DNA from: Halobacillus sp. A1
Lineage (GTDB): Bacteria; Bacillota; Bacilli; Bacillales; Halobacillaceae
Reading direction: 5' to 3'
Length of the DNA stretch: 64,000 bases
Assembly (NCBI RefSeq): GCF_024189295.1
Contig: NZ_JAIZEN010000006.1
Span: 124,001 to 188,000, forward strand
In this document: positions 17,930-27,468 of the stretch, in pieces
Position numbering within the stretch: position 1 is the first letter of the stretch
Layout: each line of letters opens with the position of its first letter
Notes under the pieces: model-generated
Told to the model about the DNA's origin: nothing
Database searches by the model: none
Seen by the model: the letters and a program-made list of their open reading frames with translations, nothing else
Program-made: the position numbers and the translations under genes

Positions 17930-18170
17930 TAAAAAACCTCCTTCTATCTCTGTAATGATTTTCGGATAAATTATATGTGTTTTTTAGGCTCTCTAGTAAG
18001 ATACAATACTTTGAAAAATTTTACTAGAGTTAGCACTACTAATCTAGATAAAATTCGATCAAATTCGCCAAAACCTTAACATCTGCAGCTTAACTTCTAT
18101 GGAATAAACTAGTAAATCAGTACCATGTCATGATAAAATATGTATGATTACATAGTCTAAGGAGTGTTTA
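17930..18170. other. Divergent promoter region between tagO-like gene and secA2
   Basis: AT-rich 241 bp that must hold the promoters of both divergent genes. Only the secA2 SD (AAGGAG, 7 bases before ATG 18171) and the tagO-like SD GGAGG are clear; no unambiguous -35/-10 pair could be chosen. Confidence 0.5.
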
Positions 18171-20567
18171 ATGCTTATGATTGAAACTCTCAAAAAAGTC
18201 CTCACTGAAAAGACGGATAGACCTCTTAAAAAGCATTTAAAATCTATCGAATATATTAATGGTCTTGAAAGCGAGATCAGTATACTTTCAGATGAAGCAC
18301 TCCAGGCAAAAACATTACATTTTAAAAAACAGATCCGCGATGGTGCTCCTTTAAAAGATATACAACATGAAGTATTTGCAGTCGTTCGTGAAGCTTCCAA
18401 ACGAGTGCTCGGACTTCGGCCATTTGACGTGCAGTTAATGGGCGGATTGATATTAAGCGAAGGAAACATTGCTGAGATGGCTACCGGAGAGGGAAAGACT
18501 CTGGCAGCATCCATAGCTGGTTATTTAAAAGCATTGGAAGGTAAGGGTGTGCACGTAATTACGGCTAATGAGTATTTAGCCAAACGAGATTTTGAAACAT
18601 TGAAACCATTGTATACATTTTTAGGCATGAGGACAGGACTAAACATCTCTAAATTATCATCTGCAGAAAAGAAACAAGCGTATAAAGCTGATATTACATA
18701 TGGAATCGGAACCGAATTTGGCTTTGATTTTTTAAGAGACCACATGGTCAATAACCAAAACCAGAAAGTTCAAAGAAATTACCATATCGCTCTCATTGAT
18801 GAAATAGACAGTGTACTTATAGATGAAGCAAAAACACCGCTTATTATCGCTGGTAAAACAATGTCCAGCCCAAAATTGCACAAGGTTGCCGCTTCGTTGA
18901 TAAGAAGCTTCGAAGAGGACACGGATTATCAACTGGATCGAGAAAATAAGTTCGTGAACCTTAACGAACAGGGTTCATCAAAAGTCGAGAAAGCCTTTGA
19001 TATAGAAAATTTATACGATTTAGAACATCAGTCTTTATATCACTACATCATTCAGAGCTTGAGAGCTCACGCGCTATTCAAACGGGATGTAGATTACATA
19101 GTAGATCATGATCAAATAAAACTGGTAGACGTATTCACTGGCAGAGTGATGGATGGAAGAACGTTGTCTGACGGGCTTCACCAGGCGTTAGAGGCAAAAG
19201 AAGGCGTATCGCTCAGTGAGGAAAACAAAACTCGAGCCTCCATAACGGTACAAAACTATTTCAGAATGTATCCGATGCTCTCCGGAATGACTGGAACGGC
19301 TAAGACCGAAGCAACTGAATTTCAAGATCTTTATGGAATGAACGTAATTAAAGTACCTACCAACAGACCAGTTAAAAGAGTCGATTATGCTGACCTCATA
19401 TTTATGACAAAAGCTCAAAAATACAAGGCACTCGCAAAAATCGTTAAGGAGAAACACCAAACCGGTCAGCCTATCCTGATTGGAACGACCTCTATCCTTC
19501 AATCTGTAGAAGTTGCAAAATATCTAAAAGAAGCCGACCTCGACTTCCAACTTCTCAATGCCAAAAGCGCAGAGCAAGAAGTGAAGCTCATTGCAAAAGC
19601 CGGTCAAAAGTACAATATTATGATCGCCACTAACATGGCTGGCCGTGGAACAGATATAAAGTTGGGTGAAGGAACAGACAAATTAGGCGGACTGTTCGTC
19701 ATTGGAACAGAAAGGCATGACGCACGAAGAATTGATAATCAGTTGAAAGGACGGGCTGGCCGCCAAGGCGATCCTGGAGCTTCTCAGTTCATTATCTCCC
19801 TGGAAGATGAATTGATTTCAAGATTCGCAAAAGATGAACTAAAACGAAAGTTAAAAACGATAACAGCAGATTCAAATGGACAAGTTCTAAATAAAGACAT
19901 ACATCAATTTATAAATACGGCCCAGCAGATAAGTGAAGGAAGCAATTATAATATTAGGGAACTGACGCTTAAGCTGGACGATGTTGTGAATGATCAGAGA
20001 AAAGTCGTGTATGAGTTCAGGGATTCACTTTTAGAAAAAAAAGATTCGATTCACTTGATCGTATCCATGTTGGGAGAATACTTCAATAATTTAATTGATC
20101 ATCATTGTCCAGAAACAATCCCTTACGAGAATTGGCCGATTGAACACATTGAGGTAGAGATAATGAGGGCTGTCCCTGCGGCTGAAGTAAACTTAACGTC
20201 GGATGATGAAGATCCTGAACAACTAAAGCAAGAAGCTTCTAACATTGCACGAAAATATGAATCCTACTTGAATCAGTGGAGAAAAAATGACCAGCTTCAA
20301 ATGGAATTGAGAGTAGCATGCCTCTCCATCATTGACCAATTATGGACCCGTCATTTAGAAATGATGAATCGTTTAAAAGAGGGGATTGGAATGCGTCAAT
20401 ATCAGCAGGAAGACCCTATAAGATTGTACCAAAACGATGGAGTTGATATTTTTCGATATACTTTTTCAGGAATGCGCAAAGAAATGATTCTTGAACTCTC
20501 GCAACACATACAGAACTGCTGTAACAGCGGGAAAGAAGGTGCTTCAAAGGATGGAACGTATGATTAA
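18171..20567 (+). CDS. secA2: Accessory Sec ATPase SecA2
   Basis: 798 residues. SecA motor: DEAD domain with Walker A EMATGEGKTLAAS (near 102-114), LIDEIDSVLIDEAKTPLIIAG (Walker B and PPXD junction), GMTGTA, and C-terminal motor motif NMAGRGTDIKLGEG then GRAGRQGDPG. It ends after the helical wing domain and lacks the zinc-binding C-terminal linker of housekeeping SecA, as accessory SecA2 proteins do. With SlaP downstream and SLH proteins beside it, it matches the Bacillus anthracis-type S-layer export pathway. ATG 18171 follows SD AAGGAG. Confidence 0.94.
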   Translation: MLMIETLKKVLTEKTDRPLKKHLKSIEYINGLESEISILSDEALQAKTLHFKKQIRDGAPLKDIQHEVFAVVREASKRVLGLRPFDVQLMGGLILSEGNIAEMATGEGKTLAASIAGYLKALEGKGVHVITANEYLAKRDFETLKPLYTFLGMRTGLNISKLSSAEKKQAYKADITYGIGTEFGFDFLRDHMVNNQNQKVQRNYHIALIDEIDSVLIDEAKTPLIIAGKTMSSPKLHKVAASLIRSFEEDTDYQLDRENKFVNLNEQGSSKVEKAFDIENLYDLEHQSLYHYIIQSLRAHALFKRDVDYIVDHDQIKLVDVFTGRVMDGRTLSDGLHQALEAKEGVSLSEENKTRASITVQNYFRMYPMLSGMTGTAKTEATEFQDLYGMNVIKVPTNRPVKRVDYADLIFMTKAQKYKALAKIVKEKHQTGQPILIGTTSILQSVEVAKYLKEADLDFQLLNAKSAEQEVKLIAKAGQKYNIMIATNMAGRGTDIKLGEGTDKLGGLFVIGTERHDARRIDNQLKGRAGRQGDPGASQFIISLEDELISRFAKDELKRKLKTITADSNGQVLNKDIHQFINTAQQISEGSNYNIRELTLKLDDVVNDQRKVVYEFRDSLLEKKDSIHLIVSMLGEYFNNLIDHHCPETIPYENWPIEHIEVEIMRAVPAAEVNLTSDDEDPEQLKQEASNIARKYESYLNQWRKNDQLQMELRVACLSIIDQLWTRHLEMMNRLKEGIGMRQYQQEDPIRLYQNDGVDIFRYTFSGMRKEMILELSQHIQNCCNSGKEGASKDGTYD

Positions 20568-21468
20568 TTTCTTAACAAATCGTTTTAAAAATGACCAAAG
20601 CTTTGATGAAGATGCTGTAGACGCAGAAGATTTCACCGATGTGCAGCAAACTCCTGCAGACATACACATATATCCTAAACTTTCTCTCCACCCAGAATGG
20701 AAAGTATCAGACGAGGACGAATACGTTTTTAAATTTTTGAACACAGAAATGAAGCCATTAAAACCAAACCAATTATCAATTCATGGATACGATTTAAGCA
20801 TCCAAAACCGAAAATTAATAGTAGATGTTTTTATTAGAAGTTCTATCTCTAGAAGCGTACGATTGAAAATGACCACGATTCTTCTATTAAACAATGAACA
20901 TGAAAAGGTCGCACAAAAAGAAGTAGATTTGAAAAACGCAGGAACTTTACCTTCAAACTCCAGCCGTCCCTGGACAATTGAATTTGAAAGAAAAGATTTT
21001 TTTAAAGATGTATATAGCCTCTCATTTGAAGATGGGTGGAAAATAGTGTTTGAACAGACCAAACCTTCCAATAAACATTCCTTGTCCTTAGACTATATAT
21101 GGAGAGAGAAATTGTCTGTGGTAGATGTGGAAAAGTTAGAAAAATATGTATCCAGTCTTACTTTACCGATAAACGATCAGTTAATCTTTCACGCCTTAAA
21201 AGCGACCTACTCTCAAACAGGAGAGTTACATGCTACGATTTTAATACGAAATAGCAGTAAGCAGGATTACAAGATAAAATACCTTCCTTTAAGATTTGAA
21301 GATGCCAATCAACAAGTTATAGGAGAGTGTGAATTCTCATTTCAGGACTTTGTTGTACAAGCTAACACCAGTAAGCCCTGGACATTCATCTTTCCTAAAC
21401 CCCCACTCGCTGATTATGAAGCAGATTTGTCTGAATGGAGGCTCTATCCAATAGAAAAGGCAAGATAA
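20551..21468 (+). CDS. slaP: Accessory Sec system S-layer assembly protein (SlaP)
   Basis: 305 residues from ATG 20551 (SD GAAGGTG). It overlaps the 3' end of secA2 by 17 bp, so the two are coupled. After a charged N-terminus, two similar domains (about 55-170 and 195-300) each carry the pattern of a duplicated module: IHGYDLSIQNRKLIVDVFIRS / LKATYSQTGELHATILIRNS (here cited in part), and each ends with a PWT-F/E phrase (SRPWTIEFERKDF, SKPWTFIFPKPPL). This matches the SLAP domain found with SecA2 in S-layer-bearing bacilli; it assists SecA2-dependent secretion of SLH proteins. No signal peptide, so cytoplasmic. Confidence 0.85.
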   Translation: MERMINFLTNRFKNDQSFDEDAVDAEDFTDVQQTPADIHIYPKLSLHPEWKVSDEDEYVFKFLNTEMKPLKPNQLSIHGYDLSIQNRKLIVDVFIRSSISRSVRLKMTTILLLNNEHEKVAQKEVDLKNAGTLPSNSSRPWTIEFERKDFFKDVYSLSFEDGWKIVFEQTKPSNKHSLSLDYIWREKLSVVDVEKLEKYVSSLTLPINDQLIFHALKATYSQTGELHATILIRNSSKQDYKIKYLPLRFEDANQQVIGECEFSFQDFVVQANTSKPWTFIFPKPPLADYEADLSEWRLYPIEKAR

Positions 21469-21494
21469 AGAGAGAACTCTTTATCTTGCCTTTT
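21457..21494. terminator. Bidirectional terminator between slaP and nucleotidase gene
   Basis: AAGGCAAGATAAAGAG and CTCTTTATCTTGCCTTTT form a 16-bp stem; its 5' arm contains the slaP stop codon. Confidence 0.92.
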
Positions 21495-21515
21495 ATTTTC
21501 TAATACAAACGATAT

Positions 21516-23735
21516 TTACTTAGCTTCGTCTACAATTCTTCCTTCAATCTCAGGATCTACTTCTCCAAGTTCAGCTACGTAATCACGGAAATTCTCCCAG
21601 TCAGATGAACCAAGGTCTGTTACGCGTCCTTCATCGTAAGCCGCCGCAAAGACATCAAATCCGTCTCCACCTTTTGCTGTAAATGCGTTGGTAGCGATGA
21701 CGTACTCTTCTTCGTCTTCAAGAGCAACCATATCCTCACCTTGTTTAAACTCTACTGATTGAACACGATCTCCAGATTCCGCTGAGCTTGAATACGTAAA
21801 TTCCATACCAGAAACATGCAGGAATCCGCCATTTTCAGCCGGGGCTTCACTAACACTATGTTCTAAGGCTTGCTTAATTTCAGCACCTGTCAACTCCATA
21901 GTAGATAAAGTATTACCAAAAGGCATCACTTCTAAGATTTCTCCAATAGTGATTGGGCCTTGATCAATGGAAGTACGGATTCCACCGCCATTTTGAAATG
22001 CAGCAATTACATTTTCATCATACTCTTTCGCCTTATCAAGCATGCCGTCTGTAATTAGATTTCCAAGTTTTGTTTCACTGTTCCTCACACTTACATCGCT
22101 GCCTTCACCCGTACGAGGATTTGGAAGTTCAGTAACAGCTACTCCTCCACTCTCTTCATTTTCAACCTCTTCAATCTGGGCTGAATACTCCTCAAGCATC
22201 TCAGCAGCCTCTGGGTTCTCTTCAAACTCAGATACTTCCAGCAATTCACCGCTAAAACCTTTCACAACACCATTATCATCAAATTCAACGTCTAACGTCC
22301 CTAAATCATTCCCGTATTGGGAAGCTTGAACGATGACTGTTGGATCTTTTTCTTCACCATCTTTGTTTTCCGATACTTCTGTCGGCTCATCTAAAGATGT
22401 GTGACTATGGCCACCAACGATGACGTCAATACCTTCTACATGTTCAGCTAAAAGTAAATCGTTATCATAGTTCGGATTGTCGTCATATCCAATGTGGGTG
22501 AGACCGATAATTTTATCGATTCCTTCTTTCTCAAAAGAAGCAACCTGCTCTTCTGCCGCTTCGATATAATCCTCAAAGGTTATGTTCTCAGGGCTGGAAA
22601 TGTCAGCTGTCTCTGCCGTCGTCAAACCAAACACTCCTACCTTCTCCCCATCAATTTCCTCAATGACACTGTTATAAATTTGTCCGTCTTCAGGAGAGTC
22701 TGTCATTTCATCATTAAACAGGTCTTTCATGTTGCTATCTTGAGAGAAGTCTACATTGGAACTGACATAAGGAAACTTCGATGCTGTTACAAAATCCGCA
22801 AGAGCCTTATGGCCATCCGGGCTGGAACCTAGATCGAATTCATGATTCCCGAAAGTCATTAAATCATATTCCATCAAATTCATGAATTCCAAATCCGCTT
22901 GACCAAGAAATTCGTTAAAGTATAAAGTTCCTGAAAAGACATCCCCGGCATCCAATAAAAGAGCATTTGGCTTCTCAGCTCTGACGTTTTCAACAGCCGT
23001 AACCCTTCTGGCAACATCATCTAAATTAGCATGTGTATCATTCGTATGCATCAAAGACAATTCATAGCTTTCGCTTTCTCCATCATCTGGTTTCGGCAGT
23101 TTATCTCCGAATTTATAATCAGTATTAGCTAACAGCCAGGCAAAGTCACCACGCTTTACATCCTGTTCAGGACCAAAAATGATAGGAGTCAAACCACTAA
23201 TTAAACCGTTTGCGTACAACGTTTCTATAGCAGGTTCATACCAGGCTCCATCTCTAAGGTCACCAAAAGGAAGGTCCGCCTCTTCGTTTTCAATTTCATA
23301 CGAATTGACAATGAGTTGAGCAAATTCAGCGCGTGTCATCTCCTTATTAGGATTAAACGTACCGTCACCCATTCCATATATGTAACCTTCCTCGTAAAGA
23401 GTATTTACGTATTTGGCATACCATGCACTATCAGGAACGTCAGAGAATTGTCCTCCAGTTGCGTCATCAGTATCAAGATCAAGAATTTTCACCATCATTG
23501 TAGATGCTTCTGCTCTCGTCATAGAACTGAACATCTTAAACTCGCCATCTTTATATCCGTTGACTACGCCAGCATCTTTCAGTTGATGAATCACCTCATA
23601 ATATTGATGTCCTTCTGACACATCAGGAAAACTGGAATCTGCAGCTACAGCTGTCGGGACCAAAGCAGAAGCGGCAAGGGCCGCACCTAATGAAGATACT
23701 AGCACCTTATTTCTCGTCTCTTTTTTGTTGCTCAT
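21516..23735 (-). CDS. SLH-anchored 5'-nucleotidase (UshA-like) surface protein
   Basis: 739 residues. Signal peptide 1-32 (cleavage after AVA), three SLH domains at about 36-85, 97-148 and 156-206, metallophosphatase domain 225-445 with D233-T-H235, GDVFSG 264-269, GNHEFD 296-301 and GGHSHT 441-446, then the 5'-nucleotidase C-terminal domain about 540-705 with LGNLITD, NGGGIR (582-587) and GGDGFD (689-694). It should hydrolyse extracellular nucleotides at the wall. The protein is very acidic, as expected of a salt-adapted cell. Its position next to secA2/slaP suggests it is a client of that route; it may also be a major S-layer component. Confidence 0.92.
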   Translation of the reverse strand: MSNKKETRNKVLVSSLGAALAASALVPTAVAADSSFPDVSEGHQYYEVIHQLKDAGVVNGYKDGEFKMFSSMTRAEASTMMVKILDLDTDDATGGQFSDVPDSAWYAKYVNTLYEEGYIYGMGDGTFNPNKEMTRAEFAQLIVNSYEIENEEADLPFGDLRDGAWYEPAIETLYANGLISGLTPIIFGPEQDVKRGDFAWLLANTDYKFGDKLPKPDDGESESYELSLMHTNDTHANLDDVARRVTAVENVRAEKPNALLLDAGDVFSGTLYFNEFLGQADLEFMNLMEYDLMTFGNHEFDLGSSPDGHKALADFVTASKFPYVSSNVDFSQDSNMKDLFNDEMTDSPEDGQIYNSVIEEIDGEKVGVFGLTTAETADISSPENITFEDYIEAAEEQVASFEKEGIDKIIGLTHIGYDDNPNYDNDLLLAEHVEGIDVIVGGHSHTSLDEPTEVSENKDGEEKDPTVIVQASQYGNDLGTLDVEFDDNGVVKGFSGELLEVSEFEENPEAAEMLEEYSAQIEEVENEESGGVAVTELPNPRTGEGSDVSVRNSETKLGNLITDGMLDKAKEYDENVIAAFQNGGGIRTSIDQGPITIGEILEVMPFGNTLSTMELTGAEIKQALEHSVSEAPAENGGFLHVSGMEFTYSSSAESGDRVQSVEFKQGEDMVALEDEEEYVIATNAFTAKGGDGFDVFAAAYDEGRVTDLGSSDWENFRDYVAELGEVDPEIEGRIVDEAK

Positions 23736-24208
23736 TAATAAAATTCCTCCCTCACAAATTGTAATAACTTTTTTTCATAGGTTAATAGGATATTTTGATG
23801 TTATGTAAAGAATGTTTCCAAAATTCGCCCTATTAAGATAAAATACCTATGGTTTTGATATTACATTAATTTGCAGGAATATGAAATAGAATTTATGAAT
23901 AAACATTCAACATTTAAACAGAGCTTACAATAATTACACAATTAACTAATAATCTATGATAATCATTGCAGATATTCATAAGAGAGTCATTCAACTAAAA
24001 CGCTGAATTGGGGAAGAATTGGTTTCGAGATAACTGGGGTTCGTTCATGAATTAAGAGTCCGGGGGGGTTGGGAAGCTATTCTCTTTCCTGTAGGGGAAC
24101 TGGCGAGTTTTTTCGGGTTTACAAATATTGAGCTTTTATCAATAAATTTGCTAGGTTTTAACAAAACAAAAAAGGTCAAACAGCGAAACATCTGTTTGAC
24201 CTTTTTTA
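23736..24208. other. Intergenic region upstream of nucleotidase gene, with a G-rich patch
   Basis: No gene seen in 473 bp. The nucleotidase SD AGGGAGG lies next to its start. On the plus strand at 24010-24117 there are seven runs of three or more G (4, 4, 7, 3, 4 and 3 long among them) in otherwise AT-rich DNA. A terminator occupies 24168-24207. Confidence 0.5.
24168..24207 (-). terminator. Terminator after NlpC/P60-SLH gene
   Basis: AAAAGGTCAAACAG, eight-base loop, CTGTTTGACCTTTTTTG on the minus strand; next to the stop codon. Confidence 0.9.
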
Positions 24209-25213
24209 TTATAATGCTCTATCTAGGAAGGCTGTAAATTCTGCACGAGTAGCATTTTCGCGAGGCTCGAACTTATTATTCCCAGTACCTGTTGCTATAG
24301 AATTATCTGAGAGAGCTTCAATTTTTTCAAACGCCCAGTGGTCTTTGCTAACATCATTGAACGTTGCTTTACTGCCGTCACTGGATAAGTTAAATGCGCG
24401 TGTCAGGATAGCCGCAATTTCATCTCTTTGAATACTTTCATTCGGTCGGAATGCACCATTTCCGTCACCTACAATAATCCCTTCATCCGCTGCGGCATTT
24501 ATATATTCATTTGCCCAGTGAGAAGAAGAATCATGGAATGCGTTAGAAGAAGAAGTTTTCAAACCTAAAGCTTCACTAACCATTTTAGCTGCTTCTGCTC
24601 TAGTAACATCATCTTCTGGATTAAAATTCTGATTTTCATCGCCATTGATAATTCCTTCTTGACTTAACCGTTCAATATGATGAGTAGCCCAGTGATCACT
24701 GGTAACGTCATGGTACTCACCTACTGAAGAATTATTATTGGAGGCTTGAGATTTATCATCAAGTACTCTCTTCGCCCCTACGTATCGAGGTCCCCAGTAG
24801 TATGGATCGTTTATTGATACTTCATTTACTCCCTTGCTTACTGTAGCAGATATGTAATTATCATTGCTTGTATAAATTCCCACATGTGAAATATTATCTG
24901 AGCCTGGTGTTTTGCTGAAAAACACTAAATCTCCAGCCTGTAAGTCTGACTTAGCAACATATTCTCCAACCCCGTTTTGCTGGCTCGAATTCCTTGGCAG
25001 ATCAACCCCTGCTTCTTCGAACACATATTGTGTAAAACCAGAACAATCAAACCCTGATGTAGTAGTTCCTCCGTAATCATATGGAGTGCCCGCATACTTT
25101 TTCGCAATATCGACAACTTTACTCCCCGAAACTGACGCCCCCTTTACCGATGGTGCATAAACCGACAAAACCATTAAACTTGATAAAAACAAAACAAACG
25201 ACTTCCTCAACAT
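24209..25213 (-). CDS. SLH-anchored NlpC/P60 peptidoglycan endopeptidase
   Basis: 334 residues: signal peptide 1-25, NlpC/P60 domain about 28-150 with catalytic Cys57 in FDCSGF and His110 in ISHVGIY, then three SLH domains at about 168-215, 226-275 and 288-334. It cleaves peptide stems of peptidoglycan at the cell surface. Here SLH domains are C-terminal, unlike the neighbouring amidase and glucosaminidase. Single gene with its own terminator; ATG 25213 follows GTGGGGG at a rather long distance. Confidence 0.92.
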   Translation of the reverse strand: MLRKSFVLFLSSLMVLSVYAPSVKGASVSGSKVVDIAKKYAGTPYDYGGTTTSGFDCSGFTQYVFEEAGVDLPRNSSQQNGVGEYVAKSDLQAGDLVFFSKTPGSDNISHVGIYTSNDNYISATVSKGVNEVSINDPYYWGPRYVGAKRVLDDKSQASNNNSSVGEYHDVTSDHWATHHIERLSQEGIINGDENQNFNPEDDVTRAEAAKMVSEALGLKTSSSNAFHDSSSHWANEYINAAADEGIIVGDGNGAFRPNESIQRDEIAAILTRAFNLSSDGSKATFNDVSKDHWAFEKIEALSDNSIATGTGNNKFEPRENATRAEFTAFLDRAL

Positions 25214-25740
25214 TTTATGTATACCCCCACGTTTAATTTCTCTAAAGTTAGGGTATCATACATTATTGGGCTTTTATTTTACAGTTCGGTAACAGTCGAC
25301 AAAAAGATGTAATCTTTTCTTAAAAATTCGACAATATTTTTCCAGTCTTTTTTATTTGACTTAGTATTACTGCTTTTATTATTACAAATGCATTACATTT
25401 TCCTTAACGATTATCAAGCTCCTCAAGAATTTCTAACTTATTTCAACTTTATATGTAATAACCTAGTTTAATCAATAGAGTAATATACCTGATCATTCTA
25501 TTAATCATCCCTGAATACTGAAAAAAGATCGCTACTTCATAATGCGGCTTTTTCTACCGCATTCCAATTATCAACTTGGATTCTTTATCGTCAGCAGATG
25601 AAAAAACATAATTAATAACAAAAAAACCATAAAAACCCCACATTGATAATACAAAGTGGGGTTTCACTAGTATAGCAAAAACGTAAATCCCTTAGAAATC
25701 AGACCTTTTCAGAGAATGTCCGACCTGCATATAGGGCCGA
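25214..25740. other. Intergenic region, no gene seen
   Basis: AT-rich 527 bp between two SLH genes. It holds the promoter region of the NlpC/P60 gene at its left, a short hairpin AATGCGG-N9-CCGCATT at 25537-25563, and the terminator of the subtilase gene at 25631-25664. No open frame with an SD was found. Confidence 0.5.
25631..25664 (-). terminator. Terminator after subtilase gene
   Basis: AAACCCCAC ... GTGGGGTTTTTA on the minus strand, about 75 bp past the stop codon. Confidence 0.88.
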
Positions 25741-27408
25741 TCATCTCACGGGAGCATCGTCAGCTTTGGCAAGCAATGGAGTAAATTCGGAACGAGTTAT
25801 ATTACTCCGTGGACGGAATGTGCCATCTGGATAGCCGACTATAATCCCTTCATTCGATAGTTTACTTATCGCATTACTTGCGTAAAATTTATCGGCAACA
25901 TCTGTGTATTCATTGCTGCTCTTATCTCCTTCAATTTCATAAGCTTTATGAATGATAAGTGCGATATCTGCTCGTTTAATTGAGATATCAGGCTCAAAAT
26001 TACCACTTGGAAAACCTTCAATGATTCCTTTTTCTTCAGCAGAAGCTATATAACCTGAACTATAGGAGTCACGGCTTACGTCCGGAAAACCGGAATCTCT
26101 TTTCTTTCCATCTAATCCTAAAGCACGCCCAACCATTGTAATGGCTTCTTCTCTTGAGATCTCGCTATTTGGTCTGAAAGTTCCGTCTGGAAAACCTTTA
26201 ATTATATGATCTGAATATAAGCTTTTCAAGTAAGGTTCAAACCACGGATTAGCCGTCATGTCCAAAAAAGGCCTTTCTAATGATTGAATAAGCCCATGGC
26301 CGTATTTGAAATCTTTCCCTCGCTGCCCTAAGTCTAGAGACTGTTCAATCATCATATCGTTTATATCATCTAAACTTAATTCGGGAAAAGCTTGTTTATG
26401 TAAAGCGACGATCCCCGCTACGTAAGGAGCAGCCATAGAAGTACCATTTAATGTCTCATAAGCCCCTCCGCCTGATTGGCTTCCAGCATACGTACTATAG
26501 ATACTTTCACCTGGTGCCACAAAATCCAATGAATCACCGCCATAAGAAAACAGCGCACGTTCTTTATTTCTATCTACAGCACCTACACTAATGACACTTG
26601 AATAACGCGCAGGGTACATTACATCGTTTAAATATTCTCCATTGCACAGAAGCTTGTTCCCTGAAGCCGCCACCACAGAAATACCATTATTTTCTGCCTC
26701 GTTCAGCACTTTTTTCATGGCTTCAGAAGATTTACAGGAAGTTAAACTCAAATTGATAACATCCATTTTATTTTCAACAGCCCACTGGATTCCAGCAATA
26801 ATTTCAGCTTCCCACCCTTCTCCATCTCTGTCTAATGCTTTTAGAGCATATAAATTCGCCTGGGGCGCTACACCGATTATTCCTATAGAATTATCTTCAG
26901 CTCCAATCACTCCGGCCACGTGGGTGCCGTGACCATTATCATCATCATAACTGCTGTTGGAGTTAATAAAATTTTTACCTCCTTTAATATTCAAGTCTGG
27001 ATGCTCTTCATCTATACCTGTATCAATTACAGCTACGTTGACCCCTTCACCTGTTACTCCCCAGTCATAGGAGAGATTACTATTTATGGACTCGTATCCC
27101 CAGTCAATTTTTTGCGCATTCGCACTTACTTTTTGGTCTGATTCTATCCATTTCACTTCAGGTTGTCTCTCCAGATTGCTAATAGATTCAACCGGTAAAG
27201 ATACAGCAATGGCATTAAAAGAATCATATGTATGATGGAGGTCATAAGGTATTTCAGATAGCACATCTTCTTCCACTTTCTCTTCAAACCCTATGATGAC
27301 TCGCTGTTTTTCATCCGTCGATTCAATTGAGGCTGAAACTTCCTGGTTGTCTGAAAATACGTACGATATGAAAAGTATGAACATACAAATGACTATTAAC
27401 TTTTTCAA
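25741..27408 (-). CDS. SLH-anchored subtilisin-like serine protease (S8)
   Basis: 555 residues from TTG 27408, which is 8 bases after SD AAAGGAG; the ATG at 27429 lies upstream of that SD. Signal peptide, an I9-type propeptide (RVIIGFEEKV to VKWIESDQKV), then the S8 domain: catalytic Asp129 in VIDTGID, His160 in NGHGTHVAG, oxyanion Asn251 in ASGN, Ser324 in NGTSMAAPYVAG. Three C-terminal SLH domains follow (about 390-430, 452-495, 510-555). It should be a wall-bound protease that could process the other surface enzymes. Same operon as the amidase, 60 bp downstream of it. Confidence 0.93.
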   Translation of the reverse strand: MKKLIVICMFILFISYVFSDNQEVSASIESTDEKQRVIIGFEEKVEEDVLSEIPYDLHHTYDSFNAIAVSLPVESISNLERQPEVKWIESDQKVSANAQKIDWGYESINSNLSYDWGVTGEGVNVAVIDTGIDEEHPDLNIKGGKNFINSNSSYDDDNGHGTHVAGVIGAEDNSIGIIGVAPQANLYALKALDRDGEGWEAEIIAGIQWAVENKMDVINLSLTSCKSSEAMKKVLNEAENNGISVVAASGNKLLCNGEYLNDVMYPARYSSVISVGAVDRNKERALFSYGGDSLDFVAPGESIYSTYAGSQSGGGAYETLNGTSMAAPYVAGIVALHKQAFPELSLDDINDMMIEQSLDLGQRGKDFKYGHGLIQSLERPFLDMTANPWFEPYLKSLYSDHIIKGFPDGTFRPNSEISREEAITMVGRALGLDGKKRDSGFPDVSRDSYSSGYIASAEEKGIIEGFPSGNFEPDISIKRADIALIIHKAYEIEGDKSSNEYTDVADKFYASNAISKLSNEGIIVGYPDGTFRPRSNITRSEFTPLLAKADDAPVR

Positions 27409-27432
27409 TCCAGATTCTCCTTTTGTCATTAC

Positions 27433-27463
27433 AAAAGAAGCGAACGTGATTTGTCCGCTTCTT
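27433..27463 (-). terminator. Hairpin between amidase and subtilase genes
   Basis: AAGAAGCG ... CGCTTCTT with TTTTG after it on the minus strand. It may be a weak terminator that reduces transcription into the protease gene. Confidence 0.55.
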
Positions 27464-27468
27464 CCATA

